Assembly: GCA_034696485.1 (NCBI GenBank)
Contig: JAQIWT010000762.1
Location: forward strand, 1-15,411
Direction: 5' to 3'
Length of the DNA stretch: 15,411 nt
Source: Isohypsibius dastychi
Taxonomy: Eukaryota; Tardigrada; Eutardigrada; Parachela; Isohypsibiidae
Shown: piece after piece, positions 1-8,789 of the stretch
Layout: the number at the start of each line of letters is the position of its first letter
Numbering within the stretch: the stretch's first letter is position 1
Notes under the pieces: generated by a model
Seen by the model: the letters and a program-made list of their open reading frames with translations, nothing else
Told to the model about the DNA's origin: nothing
The model's database searches: none
Position numbers and translations under genes: made by a program

Positions 1-640
1 CAGTCACATATCGCCTTATGTGTAATTGCAACGCCGACACAGAATGAATACGTCACAGCTCTCATGTGTTTCAGCGGAGGCGTCTTCAGCCGGGCCGTCT
101 CGTTATACTTGAATGATAAAGTTTTACAACGACACACCAACTCATTTTGTGTCCGTTTGGTTGCAGGAGAGTAGAAGGTTATGAAGGCAATACCAGTGCA
201 GCCAGACATGATAAACTGATCAGTACTGAATGCCTGCATTGTGATCTGATACGGCAAAAAGTAACCGTGACTAATTTCTAGAGTCCACTGAAACCTTCTA
301 GCATACGCACTGGATTTTGTTTTGTTGGGGGCAGGAACACACCAATTGGCAAATTTTGTGATGGATATATTCTGTCAGGAGTCTTTCTGCCATACATCAC
401 TCGCAGCTGGGGAATTGGCTGATAGAGAGTTCCGTAATAAGCGGTCCTGAACTCCCCTTTACGACTCAACCGAATGTGGCGCGATTCTTTCGGGGTCATT
501 TCCGGTGGTTCGTCTATTTAGTCCTCCTGATAAGTGTTGGCCATGTAGAAATTGTTCGGATGATAGCCTGCATTAGGAGCTTCACCAACTTTTATCAACA
601 CTGAGAAAATTATCAGGACCAAATCGCGAGAATAGGGCAT
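1..640 (-). pseudogene. R3: broken 5' part of receptor-like gene (copy 1)
   Basis: Third copy of the R gene, running out of the window on the left. The likely start is the ATG at 640-638, giving a hydrophobic signal-like stretch (LVLIIFSVLI) and then residues shared with R2 (GYHPNN.YMANTYQED). Directly after that, a TAA at 520-518 stands where R2 has TAC (Tyr). Downstream, the same frame continues to resemble R2 (GEFRTAYYGTLYQP, then NLPIGVFLPPT). A second segment, from 287 to the window edge, encodes a Cys-containing region (SGCTGIAFITFYSPATK; ELVCRCKTLSF; AICDC) that is nearly identical to 9,411-9,677. R3 keeps TGG (Trp) at 287-285 where R2 has a stop. The exon junction between the two segments is uncertain; a 53-nt intron ending TTTCAG at 288 would fit. 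Called a pseudogene because of the TAA; exon skipping or an assembly error are alternatives. Confidence 0.6.
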
Positions 641-1205
641 TCATGTGCAGCACAGTGGAATAAATCTTGCGTTTGCATTTATACCAACAAACTATATTCA
701 GACCACCTTAATATATCACTGACACAAGGTCTGCAAAGCTGACGTGTTACCAAGCGATGCTCTCTTCGGATTCTTCTAAAACTCCACCCCCACCTTAGAA
801 ACTTTGATCTAAACTGCCGGTGGGGGGGGGGGGGGGGAGTTTGGTTTCATAAATGTTTGCGGGTTCGCTCCACACCCGCTAACACCGGTGGATGCACTCG
901 GTTCCTGAAGGAAGATAGAATTTTCAACAACTGGCAGAGATGGAGTTTTTATAAAAACATGTAAAAACTCAAAAAATGCGGTCGAGGCTCTTTGCATACA
1001 GAGGTTGAAAAAACGATTTTTACAGAAAATCTCAGGCTTTAAGCGTCGATCATATAGCGTGGTACGGTACAAGCGTTATATGAAATTCGGTCAGCACCCT
1101 AGCTAATTAAAACTGACCAGCGCCATTGCGGCATCCACTTTCGTTCATAGAGATCGTGCCATGCCACGTGTTCCGGGAGAACGAGTAGAAAAGGGGGTTT
1201 GATCA
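641..1205. other. Spacer between M1 and R3
   Basis: About 565 bases with no supportable gene. The first 130 bases resemble the R2 upstream region (both contain gttaccaagcgat, near 748 and 10,134). Similarity to copy 2 is then lost until CACGTGTTCCGGGAGA (about 1,165), which recurs at about 11,775. The unshared part contains a 16-base G run at 822-837. The short open frames here have no recognisable content. Confidence 0.6.
822..837 (+). repeat. Poly-G tract (16 G)
   Basis: Uninterrupted run of 16 G, lying where copy 1 and copy 2 of the tandem duplication stop aligning. Such runs can form G-quadruplexes and are also error-prone in sequencing, so the length is uncertain. Confidence 0.9.
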
Positions 1206-2537
1206 TCATTCAGCCTGATCATCCTCTGTAGATTGGGTAGTCCAGAGCGGGATTTCCAGCTCACTCAAAAGTGGGTTCGACGTCGTTGGTGAAATCAACT
1301 GCACTGAATGTACAGAGGTAATGTTAATTCCTGAAGACGGAATCATATCCATGGAGAACGTTAAGGACTCCGTGGAGTCCGAGGCTGCTGAAGAGAGTTC
1401 ATCCTGTCTCGTGGCCGTGGAGATGGTTGTTAACTTGCTGGTGACTCGATGTGGTGGAATTCTTTCCGAAGCAAGAGTAGTTGGATCATGAGCCTGCTCG
1501 ACTGTGCTGCGTGGCCGGGTCTTCCACAAAAAAGTCACGGGAGGTTCCGGTTTATCGTGAGCAGGTAAGAGCTGCCGGGTTTCGGCTGAGTGGTTGTGTC
1601 AGAGACTGCCGTGGATCGAGCGGCTTTCCGTGTAGCTGTTTGTGAGGTTGAGTCAATATGAGTGAATATCTGGTTCCTCGTATTTGATGAGGGTCGCCGA
1701 CTGATCCTTCGAGATCGAGAGCTTGCATGTCGTGATGTTTTCCGTTATCGTGTGGTGAAAGGAGGAGGGTTTCTTCCTGGAAGTTTAGTTCTTGGCTTTG
1801 GGATGGTCGGGGGCTTACAGTAACGATGATGTAGTACGTCGTTCAAAAACCTAGTTGGCGTCAGATTTCGTGATCTCATTCTCATGTTGTTGTTTTTCAA
1901 ATGCTGATTCAATTTAGAACAATTGTACGTTTTCCGAATTGTATGCCGGGGTCTAAACAAGAGTGAATAAATGATTTCTGTGAAGCAGAACATAGTGTAC
2001 TAACCACCTTGTCGAGACGTTGATCGGGTCTGAACTCTTTGCCGTCCTGGTCTGTTTAAAAATTGTCCGACGCCTAGATGTCATTCTTCTTCCTCGGGCA
2101 CCCATTCGAGGTTCACGTGCTGCGAATGATTGAATAAGCTGTTCCTTCGAAAACGAAAATGGGAGTTTTTTCTTTGGTAAGGCTGAGTCAGTTGACTTCG
2201 AGTCCAAACAAAACTTCGCAAACGTTCACTGCAAAAGTTCTACCGGCGGAGTTTCATGAAACGTGTTGCTGAAGGGTTGCTGAGCTAGTACATTCTCCGA
2301 GTGCCCAACTTCCTTCCAGATACAGTACGACACGGAACAGCCCCCTATTTGTGAACATGCATTTGATACAATTATCAACAGGTCCTCGAGACTGAACCAA
2401 ATGTAATGACGAATACAGATGAAATCCGTAAGTCACCAATGCTTGCGGGATAAACGTTAACCTGCCACCTCACCTGTTTGGGTCAGAAAAAACTCCAAAC
2501 ACAGAACGATCATTTTATCTTTAGCCCGAATTAGCAT
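1206..2537 (-). pseudogene. M1: broken copy of secreted Thr/Pro-rich protein gene
   Basis: Paralogue of M2 with the same exon order. The first exon encodes a signal-peptide-like start (MLIRAKDKMIVLCLEFFLTQ), followed by a donor at CAG|GTGAGG. The second exon, after acceptor TTGGTTCAG near 2,401, runs into TGA at 2,377-2,375 and also has a one-base shift relative to M2. The third block (2,184-1,990) keeps the Arg-rich stretch REPRMGARGRRMTSRRR shared with M2, with many synonymous differences, which supports past coding. The last exon survives in two frames (1,993-1,745 and 1,538-1,206), separated by a deletion of about 80 bases relative to M2. The final 110 residues are Thr/Ser-rich and end at a stop homologous to that of M2. 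Several independent lesions make a functional product unlikely. Confidence 0.7.
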
Positions 2538-2935
2538 TTTGAACGAAAACGAGAACAGTGAGCAGGTGAACCGATTCATCGTGCTGAAGCTGTGGGTTAT
2601 GTATCCAAATGAGAAACGGTTGTGTCCCCGGTGCGGGTCATATTTTTGTATGCTCATGTCAAACATTCAAGGGTCAGTTTATTTTCCATTATGTTACGGT
2701 CGAAGTAAGGCAGATGTTGCGATTGCAATAAGCACAAATAAACGTGTGCAACGAAGCGAGCACACATTTCAGCTGGTGAAATCATCAGAACGTCGCGTAA
2801 TGACCAGGATGCAAAAACTTGAAATTTATCATCGAAACGCAGCATAGAAAACCCATTTGAAAAAGCTACTCACCGTGACGACTGGCGACGTCTTAATCTA
2901 CCAGAAAATACCTGCAAGTTAGCCACCATGGACTT
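2538..2935 (-). promoter_or_regulatory. Conserved upstream region of M1
   Basis: This block aligns along its length with 13,230-13,625 upstream of M2. Both copies contain gaacgaaaacgagaacagtg, gcgagca and aagttagcca. A plus-strand frame is open here in copy 1 (2,539-2,847), but a 4-base length difference and a stop break it in copy 2, so it is treated as noncoding. It probably contains the promoter and 5' UTR of M; no TATA box or trans-splice site can be assigned with confidence. Confidence 0.45.
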
Positions 2936-3290
2936 AGCACGAGGATCAGTACATCAAGATAGCCACAATTGTTCCTCGTCGAAGTCGAAGGGGTGTACCG
3001 GGGGGGGGGGGGTGGAGGGCTTGAGAACTTGAGGGCTCTAGCCCCCGAATATTTTTGCCGGCCCCTAGAATCAGCCTCCCGAATTATTTCGTTAGTTTTT
3101 TGTAAATTTTTCGAAACCCCGAAGCTCCCAAAGTCATGAAATTCGAATTTTTTTGTTAGTTTTCGCTTTTAGACCGTTTTAAAACCCCAACCATCCTCCC
3201 CCTTTATACGCATCGATGCCCCATCCCCCCAAAAGTCAGCCTCCGGCTGGACTAATGCGCGGCGAAAAAATAGAAAATGTGAATTCATCC
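2936..3290. other. Copy-1-specific insertion with poly-G tract
   Basis: About 355 bases with no counterpart in copy 2, where the matching sequences (about 13,620 and 13,630) are nearly adjacent. It has a G13 run at 3,000-3,012, followed by C-rich and T-rich sequence. No coding potential or terminal repeats were found. It is probably a degenerate repeat element, but the family is unrecognised. Confidence 0.45.
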
Positions 3291-3584
3291 TCTCGAAGTT
3301 TTGGATATCGGCACACAACTGCCAGCTCATATTTCCACCTCAGAATATTCCAGAGCACCATGTTGCTTATGAACACTTTTTTTTGCGGACCGATTCGACA
3401 ACTAGTAGAGTTCTTTCTGTAGGCATTCAAAAATTGCTCTTGATTGTTGATTTGATGAAGGATTTAAACTTTGATGAATCAATCAAATGATCAGTCAAAA
3501 GACTTTTTGAATGCTCAAAGAATCCTTGCTCTACGTGGAATCAGTCCACAAGGATTCTTACTCAAATTTTCGCCATTTTAGTCG
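3291..3584. other. Duplicated noncoding block
   Basis: Aligns with about 13,630-13,890 in copy 2 (shared: gatgattcaatcaaatgatc-like sequence, gccagctcat/accagctcat, ttttttgcgga). Indels break every frame differently in the two copies. It lies between the 3' end of an R gene and the promoter of the following M gene. No gene seen. Confidence 0.55.
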
Positions 3585-3613
3585 CCCCCCCCCGCTGAAC
3601 GGGGGGGGGGGGG
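3585..3613. repeat. C9-GCTGAAC-G13 hairpin
   Basis: Nine C residues, a seven-base spacer (GCTGAAC), then thirteen G residues: a perfect inverted repeat of two homopolymers. It sits at the left boundary of a 1.15-kb insertion that copy 2 lacks. Confidence 0.85.
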
Positions 3614-3697
3614 CTGACCTACTGAACCCTCATTTTTTCCTGACCGATTAGTCGCGAATTTCCAAACCTCTGGAATATCTTTTTACTGTGTTTTACG

Positions 3698-3813
3698 GGT
3701 CAACGGATCGACATTTTGAAAGAACAGGTCAACGGATCGACATTTTGAAAGTGCAGGTCAACGGATCGACATTTTGAAAGTGTAGGTCAACGGATCGACA
3801 TTTTCAAAAGTCG
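3698..3813 (+). repeat. 29-bp tandem repeat, 4 units
   Basis: Units start at 3,698, 3,727, 3,756 and 3,785, exactly 29 bases apart. The core ggtcaacggatcgacatttt is identical in all four, and only the last bases of each unit vary. The core contains the near-palindrome acggatcgac. Near-identity implies recent expansion. Confidence 0.95.
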
Positions 3814-3818
3814 CATAT

Positions 3819-3876
3819 GATACGTTAGGTCACGTAAGATACGCTACGTCACAAACGATGCGCTACGTTACGTAAC
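3819..3876 (+). repeat. 19-20-bp tandem repeat, 3 units
   Basis: Units start at 3,819, 3,838 and 3,857 with consensus GAT(A/G)CG(T/C)TA(G/C)GT(C/T)ACGTAA or similar. Directly follows the 29-bp array. The units are diverged and contain repeated ACGT cores. Confidence 0.75.
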
Positions 3877-4278
3877 AAGATGTCATTTACGATATGGTAC
3901 GTTTTTCGCAAAAAGCCTGGAGGGGGGGGGGGAGGGGGCGGACAGTGTGCCCACCACAGCTGAGCATTGAGTTCAAGTCGCACTTTGGCGCGAGTTTTTG
4001 TCCACTTCCCATTAGGGGGGGGGGGACTACGGGTTTCAGAGCTACGTATATGATGCGCTGGAGGAGGTTCAAAAAAGCTTTCAAAAAGGTTAATCCGATT
4101 GACTGCAGCACCCACCCCCCTAGTGTAATAAACCCGGTAGCCACGCCTCCCCTGTTTACAAAATGTTTTACCATGTAAAAAAAAATTTGAAACTTCTCCC
4201 ACCCCCTTACAAACCCAACCCAACCCCCAAAAACAACCAGAAGTGATAAAAATAAATGTTCCTTTTCAAAATGATTGT

Positions 4279-4293
4279 CCCCCCCCCCCCCCC
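4279..4293 (+). repeat. Poly-C tract (15 C)
   Basis: Uninterrupted run of 15 C (poly-G on the minus strand), lying just before the M' fragment begins. Confidence 0.9.
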
Positions 4294-4309
4294 TTTATTT
4301 GATACTGAA

Positions 4310-4620
4310 AAGAAAGTGGGAAACTTCTTGCAGAAAGATTGCTGAGATAGCATACTATTTGAGAGTGCCGAATTTTCTCCAAAACCACACGGGTACAGCA
4401 CTTTTTGCCGGCATGTATGGTAGACCGAGTACGCGCCAGTGTAGCGAACGTAATTACTGTTCGAGATGGATCTGGGCATGCTCTGGTATAAACTGGTATC
4501 TACTAATACATTTGTTTGTGTCAGAAAAGAACTCCAGCACAGGATGGTAGTTCCTTACGTATTGTATGTAGCCTGCAACAACACTCCGAACGAAGAAGAG
4601 CAGTACTGAGCAAGTATTCT
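4310..4620 (-). pseudogene. M': third, truncated copy of the M gene 5' end
   Basis: Compared with M1 and M2, the same landmarks appear in the same order: gattgctgag (about 4,338), gagagtgccgaattttc (4,362), tgtttgtgtcagaaaa (4,512) and gaacgaagaagagcagt (4,588). These correspond to exon 2, the signal-peptide exon and the upstream sequence. The sequence around 4,362 is closer to M2 than to M1. The signal-exon frame survives only as a trace (SFLTQT), and the start codon position reads CAC instead of CAT on the plus strand, so the ATG is lost. The rest of the gene is absent. A decayed fragment embedded in the copy-1-specific insertion. Confidence 0.6.
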
Positions 4621-5147
4621 GCAAAAAGGTTCATGTACAGAAGGTCTGCTGCATCACCGTTTTAATGATCAGTATTAAACAAGCGTCCTCTTGATAAGAA
4701 AAATGACCATGTAGGTTAGTTTCTCGGATTACTGATTTTCATCAAATGCGCTTTATTTCGACTGACTGCTAAACGGGAGGATAAATCTCAACTCAATCAA
4801 AAATATGCCGGTAAGAGTCGTGATTCTCATATCTGAGCATGGAGCCCCAGGTAACAAGTCCCCTCAAATTCTGTAGGTGCAAGGAGTTAAGAAACTGTTC
4901 GGAAATCGTCACTGAAAATTGATTTCATTCTACAGATAGGACTAAATCTGAAGGACATTCAGTGGTTCCCGTTTCTTTCAGCAGAAACACTGAACAGGGC
5001 GCACCTGGAATCCAAAAAACTGGACAAACATCAAAGATCATCATGTACATACTAAACATCAATGTCCAATCAAAGTTCTATGAAGAACAAAGCGCACATT
5101 GTTCACTTGGTTTCCTTCGTGGTTCTCTTGCTCTTTCCGGAAGCCGG
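4621..5147. other. Spacer 3' of R2, partly duplicated
   Basis: No gene seen. The stretch from about 4,760 to 4,990 aligns with 13,990-14,140 in copy 2 (shared: ctcaactcaatca, gtaagagtcg, taatctgaaggacatt in slightly different forms), and 5,060-5,147 aligns with the 3' flank of R1. It is the downstream region of R2 plus the far upstream region of M1. Confidence 0.5.
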
Positions 5148-5607
5148 TTATTCTTGTAATTTTTCCTTTGGTGGAGAGCTCCTCATATTTTCTTCATTCA
5201 TACTACGAAATTCACGCAGTAGATCTTCGGCTGACGGTCTGTCATCGACTTGATATTGAAGGCACGGCCTGATGAACTTTGTCACATCACTGCGCTGAAG
5301 ACGCACGAGCCTGCCTTTGCTCTGAATGGCTTCGTAGGCTTCTTCAGCAGCATAACTAGCTGCTCTGCTTTCAATGTCATCCATCCCCCATTGCCGAAAT
5401 TGTTTCCTTTTGGGTGGTTCTTTGTTGAACTGAGCAAATGCAGCAACATGCCCGACAAAGTACCCATTCTCTTCACCGGAATGATATGTCCTGAGATAGA
5501 ATGAATGTTCGCCTAGGTGGGTTTCAGCTAGGAACACACCAAATGACCACAAATCCGTCGCTGTGCTAAGGCGGGAAGTCGTCCACCAGCAACTCGGGTG
5601 ATGAATA
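5148..5607 (-). pseudogene. R2 kinase C-lobe exon (frameshifted)
   Basis: Encodes the substrate-binding lobe of a protein kinase: AYSSPELLVDDFPP (subdomain VIII, APE-type SPE), LWSFGVFLAE (subdomain IX) and DDRPSAEDLLREF (subdomain XI with the invariant Arg). Between IX and XI there is a long insert, roughly 60 residues, rich in charged and aromatic residues. Compared with R1, one extra base near 5,566-5,572 shifts the frame between SPE and LWSFGV. A TAA at 5,150-5,148 (after KEKLQE) replaces a TCA serine codon, removing a 15-residue basic tail. This exon is much more similar to R1 than the flanking sequence is. Confidence 0.8.
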
Positions 5608-5872
5608 TGCTCTCCATACTACCGAAAGGATGTGTTTCCTGGAAAAATGGTATCAGAACCCGAACATTGCATCTCTTTCGTCGGTGATGCAGAAATGGCT
5701 GCGGCAGAAAAAATTCGCCGAACAAACGGTTTGTTTGTAAAAGCTTTTTGAGACCAAATGGCTCCCGATTTCTGCAGAAAAAAGAGTTCCAGATTCCTGA
5801 TTCTGAGGTCGGCGTAAAAGCACTAGCTCCGGATCCGACCGAACAAGCCTAATTCTGGCATGTTCAGCCAAA
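5608..5872 (-). pseudogene. R2 kinase catalytic-loop segment, 3' of the insertion, plus intron remnant
   Basis: The minus-strand frame from 5,872 reads LAEHARIRLVRSDPELVLL. This fits the end of helix E and the catalytic loop of a kinase (consensus YL..., HRD, PE/RN.LL), with RSD where HRD is expected. It continues to SAEIGSHLVSKSFYKQ, which aligns with KDGHVEHLVLRAFSRN of R1, placing KSF at the DFG position. The last part of this exon and the donor site seen in R1 are missing through a deletion near 5,735. The remaining sequence to 5,608 aligns with the R1 intron (14,722-14,931), sharing TGTTCGGCGA near 5,720 and 14,880. Confidence 0.6.
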
Positions 5873-5874
5873 TA

Positions 5875-5993
5875 CCGTGTTGTCCACTATTTATGACCAC
5901 AAACTTCGGGGTAGTGCGCCTCGCCCCCTTTTGCTTCGAAACTTGTGACTCTTAGTAGTCGATGGAGCATTCATTTCTCTAATCAGCACTTAG
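5875..5993 (+). repeat. Left terminal inverted repeat of the element
   Basis: Pairs with 8,661-8,789 on the opposite strand. The first 46 bases have about four mismatches, including GACCACAAACTT; later bases are more diverged, with small indels (shared ATTCATTT and ATCAG). Confidence 0.8.
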
Positions 5994-6590
5994 CAAAATT
6001 TTAATATGGTGTGAATTCTGTCCGAGGGAGAGCTGCAAATCTGAAGTTCGGTCAAAAAGCTCCGTGTCTTTTTGACATTTTCCGAATTTCATCAAAGTTT
6101 CCTTCACAACAGCTAATGAGTGAAAAATTCGCTCTCCATGCTTTTGATACCAACGCGTACCTACAGAACTACTCTTAACAAGTGCAATTTGATTCAAGTA
6201 AAAAATTGCATCGACATGGGAAAAATCGCGCCAAAACTAAAACCGGTAGCTTTCGGTGAATTTTCGTGGTTTTCTGAAGAGCAAAAGATGAGAAATTCAA
6301 AATGTGATCCAAAAGACATTTCAGTTTGTTCGTCGTTTTTTTGGCTATCGAACGAGTGGCTATGCAAGCTCGTTGAAACCTTCAGGAAACCACGAGCAGC
6401 GTAGAATCGAAAGTGAGAAACAAGTGGCCGCGAAAACGGGTTTTTGACGATTTTTGGGTTTACGATGGTGCTGTATCTCCTCGGTGCTTCATCCAATCTC
6501 AAGACATTTTCTATGAAAAATGTAATGCTTCAAAAGCTGAACACAGAATGTCTCAAAGATGCGGTGAGAAAAAAGTTGCTCACGGATTAT
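5994..6590. other. Left-arm-specific segment of the element
   Basis: About 590 bases with no counterpart in the right arm, where the flanking similarities (ATCAG, then GATTTCAA...CTTGTGGC) are only about 50 bases apart. It is either a later insertion into the left arm or a deletion from the right. Several open frames under 110 codons occur on both strands, none recognisable. Confidence 0.45.
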
Positions 6591-6649
6591 GTGGATTTCA
6601 ATTTTTTGGACCGAGACAAAAAAAAATCTAACCATTTCTTGTGGCGCGC

Positions 6650-6840
6650 CGCACTTTCGGAGTGGGAATTTTCGGAGCCGACTTTTCGGAGCCGAACTTT
6701 GGAAGTACCGTACTTTCGGAGTTGTGTATTTCCGGAGTGCCGAATATTCGGAGCTGCGAATACTCGAAGTTGCGAATATTCGGAGTTGCGAAAACTGGGA
6801 GTTGCGAACTTTGGGAGTGGTGACGTTTCGGAGGCCGCGT
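6650..6840 (+). repeat. 15-bp minisatellite, left array (about 12 units)
   Basis: Degenerate array with core TTCGGAGTNG repeated every 14-16 bases (cores at about 6,656, 6,671, 6,685, 6,715, 6,730, 6,745, 6,778 and onward). Because 15 is a multiple of three, it keeps several frames open and creates Phe-Gly-Val/Ser repeats in translation; these are not a protein. Confidence 0.9.
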
Positions 6841-6844
6841 TTTG

Positions 6845-8430
6845 GTGGTAACTTTTATTTATATTCTTACTTATATTCTTTTTATAGCTTGCCAACAGAA
6901 AATTGGGGTGAAAGTCAAACTAAACCAACTGAGAAAAGTGAAAACGTATTCAAACGGAATTCAAATTCATGAAATTTAATGCAGTTTCAGCGATACACCC
7001 AGCGGCTGGAAGGTTTGGCGAAAAATAGAGGTTTATGCCATTTGTATGCGAATTGTATGATATTCTTATCATTTTTTGCCTACGTAGCAGTGGTCCTCTA
7101 TCCAAATGGACACATAATAGCATGTATAAACTTAGATGGCTATTGTATAGCCTACGAATGCTCTCTCATTCAGCAGAATCCCCATTTTCCCTCTATTTCT
7201 CCGTTTGCTACCATCTGGGAGGCTATTTGTTTTATCGCAAACATAGAGTTGCACACAAATCGATCCTTCCGAAATGTAGACACAAAATGATTGAAGAATA
7301 AGATAGATCTTTTTTATATGCGGATTGTAGATTCTATTTTACTACTATCATTCCATGGAGCTTTCCCCTCGTGCCTTGTTTTGTTATTTTGTCCCACATT
7401 CTCAGTAAGCTCAAACAAAAGAATCAGTCTACTCTGTTTCATTGGATTTTCAAGGAGTCAGGCAGATCAGAACGAATTCAAGATTTCTTTCTCAGCATCT
7501 GCAGTTGACTCTTCACTTCTCATTTGAAATCAAAGTATTTTAACGTGCAGAATCAGCTTCCATTTTTATGTGAAATGGTGCTTTATCATCACCTTCATTT
7601 TGGACAGTAACTTTTAACTGTAGTTTATCTCGTTTGTTGGTCGTGGAATAGCTGCACCAAAACAACAGCTTGTATTCCATCAACTCCACCCAAGTGCTTC
7701 TGTGGCTGGTTCAGCTCCAATAATTGCTGCGACTTCTATCACTGCCATTGTTTTTGGAGCATAGTTTTCCCCTTGTTGGCAGCTTTTGGAATTGATATCA
7801 TTTTTCACTATCGTAAACGAAGCCGTTTTTCAGATTCTAGAACATATTCCACAGATTTTTTTCTGTATCAAATCAATCAAACACAATCAATGAATACACA
7901 TTACTATGCTATTATATGCAAATAAATTCCTGTGCACGTTCAATATCCTAGTTCTTTTATGTGCCAAAAATTCGTATGCTATTTATATTAACTGAACCTG
8001 TGGTGCTTATGCCCGATTTATAGGCCGTCCATAGAATAAAAAGACTGATGCTTTTGAAACTACTTATGCCACATTTGTATGATGCGGCAAAGTTCTACAG
8101 ATAGCCTATTTGTAGATACTTTCCAGCCGCTGGGCACCACGAGATCTGTTCAACAAATACTCAGTAAAGTGATTGTCGGCGGAATCCGGCTTGAACCCCA
8201 TGGCGACTTTCTTCAAACGTTCATCGAGATTAAGACGGTAAAGCGAGCAGACTCATCCGTGTGGTCCTTCTGATAATATCCGGAAGAGAAATGGATTTTT
8301 CGACGTTCTGCTAATCTCGTTTTTCGATATCAAAAATGAAATCGAAAATGACATTAAATTCAGTCAAGTTTGAATTAATGAGAAAGTGGATACACTAAAT
8401 CCGGGATGGCCTATTGTTGCACTTCAAGCT
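6845..8430. other. AT-rich core of the element, no recognisable gene
   Basis: About 1.6 kb between the two inverted minisatellites. Plus-strand frames at 6,979-7,290, 7,291-7,527 and 8,079-8,273 have hydrophobic or ordinary composition but no recognised motif. No DDE transposase signature was found. The quasi-palindrome CCCAGCGGCTGGAA (6,998-7,011) recurs inverted at 8,119-8,132, possibly an inner part of the inverted arms. Confidence 0.5.
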
Positions 8431-8433
8431 GTG

Positions 8434-8610
8434 GCTTCACTCCGAAAACAGCAAACTCCGAATGTTCGGGCCTCCGAAAACTCGCGGCCCCGAAAAAGCG
8501 CCTCTCCGAAAGTACGGGCTTCCGAGAGTGCACCACTCCGAAAAAACCTGACTCCGAAAATTCGACTCCGAAAGTGGGCCACTCCGAAATTGTCAACTCC
8601 GAATATGCGT
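8434..8610 (-). repeat. 15-bp minisatellite, right array (about 11 units)
   Basis: Same 15-bp unit as at 6,650-6,840 but on the opposite strand (ACTCCGAA on the plus strand). The outer edges of both arrays share GTGGC(G/A)CGC followed by the first TTCGGAGT core, supporting common origin as arms of one inverted repeat. Confidence 0.9.
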
Positions 8611-8660
8611 GCCACGAATTCTTGTTCTCATGAAGCTCAAAGTTGAAATCAGAAGTTCAT

Positions 8661-8789
8661 CGTTTAGTTGGGCAACTGATCAGATGGAAAAATGAATTCT
8701 GTATCTACTGCATCAAAAGCCTCAAGTTTTGGGGGAAATGGTGGGTGCACTACCCCAAAGTTTGTGGTCAAAAATAGTGGACAACCCGG
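8661..8789 (-). repeat. Right terminal inverted repeat of the element
   Basis: Reverse complement of the left terminus at 5,875-5,993. On the minus strand it begins CCGGGTTGTCCACTATTTTT right after the TA at 8,790-8,791. Confidence 0.8.

Larger units (their letters stand above)
3614..4309. other. Copy-1-specific repeat-rich insertion, no gene
   Basis: Left part of an insertion that interrupts the block shared with copy 2. It contains a 29-bp tandem repeat, a 19-bp tandem repeat and further homopolymers: G11 at 3,922-3,932, G11 at 4,015-4,025 and C15 at 4,279-4,293. The overlapping open frames at 3,849-4,223 on both strands are created by the G and C runs (poly-Pro/poly-Gly) and show no protein-like content. 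Confidence 0.55.
5875..8789. mobile_element. TA-flanked inverted-repeat (foldback-like) element, 2,915 bp
   Basis: The ends form a terminal inverted repeat: CCGTGTTGTCCACTATTT at the left and, on the opposite strand, CCGGGTTGTCCACTATTT at the right. About 42 of the first 46 bases match by eye. Both ends are flanked by TA (5,873-5,874 and 8,790-8,791), as expected for a Tc1/mariner-type target duplication. Similarity of the arms continues more weakly for about 120 bases, then resumes at 15-bp minisatellite arrays. The left arm has about 590 extra bases (about 5,995-6,585). The interior encodes no recognisable transposase, so it is probably non-autonomous. It interrupts the R2 kinase coding sequence. 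Family assignment to Tc1/mariner rests only on the TA duplication and the termini. Confidence 0.8.

Noticed and set aside
2539-2847. 102-codon plus-strand open frame upstream of M1
   Set aside because: The matching region of copy 2 (from about 13,238) has a 4-base insertion and an early stop in this frame, and substitutions show no codon pattern. Treated as upstream noncoding sequence.
3849-4223. Overlapping open frames on both strands with poly-Pro/poly-Gly
   Set aside because: Created by G and C homopolymers; no protein-like content outside the runs.
6444-6895. Open frames with Phe-Gly-Val/Phe-Arg-Ser repeats, also at 8,386-8,646
   Set aside because: The repeats are translations of a 15-bp minisatellite, which keeps several frames open on both strands. 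Resemblance to FG-repeat proteins is coincidental.
6998-8132. CCCAGCGGCTGGAA at 6,998 and inverted at 8,119 as ends of a nested element
   Set aside because: The 14-mer is itself nearly palindromic, so an inverted match is easily produced by chance. Flanking similarity is too weak.
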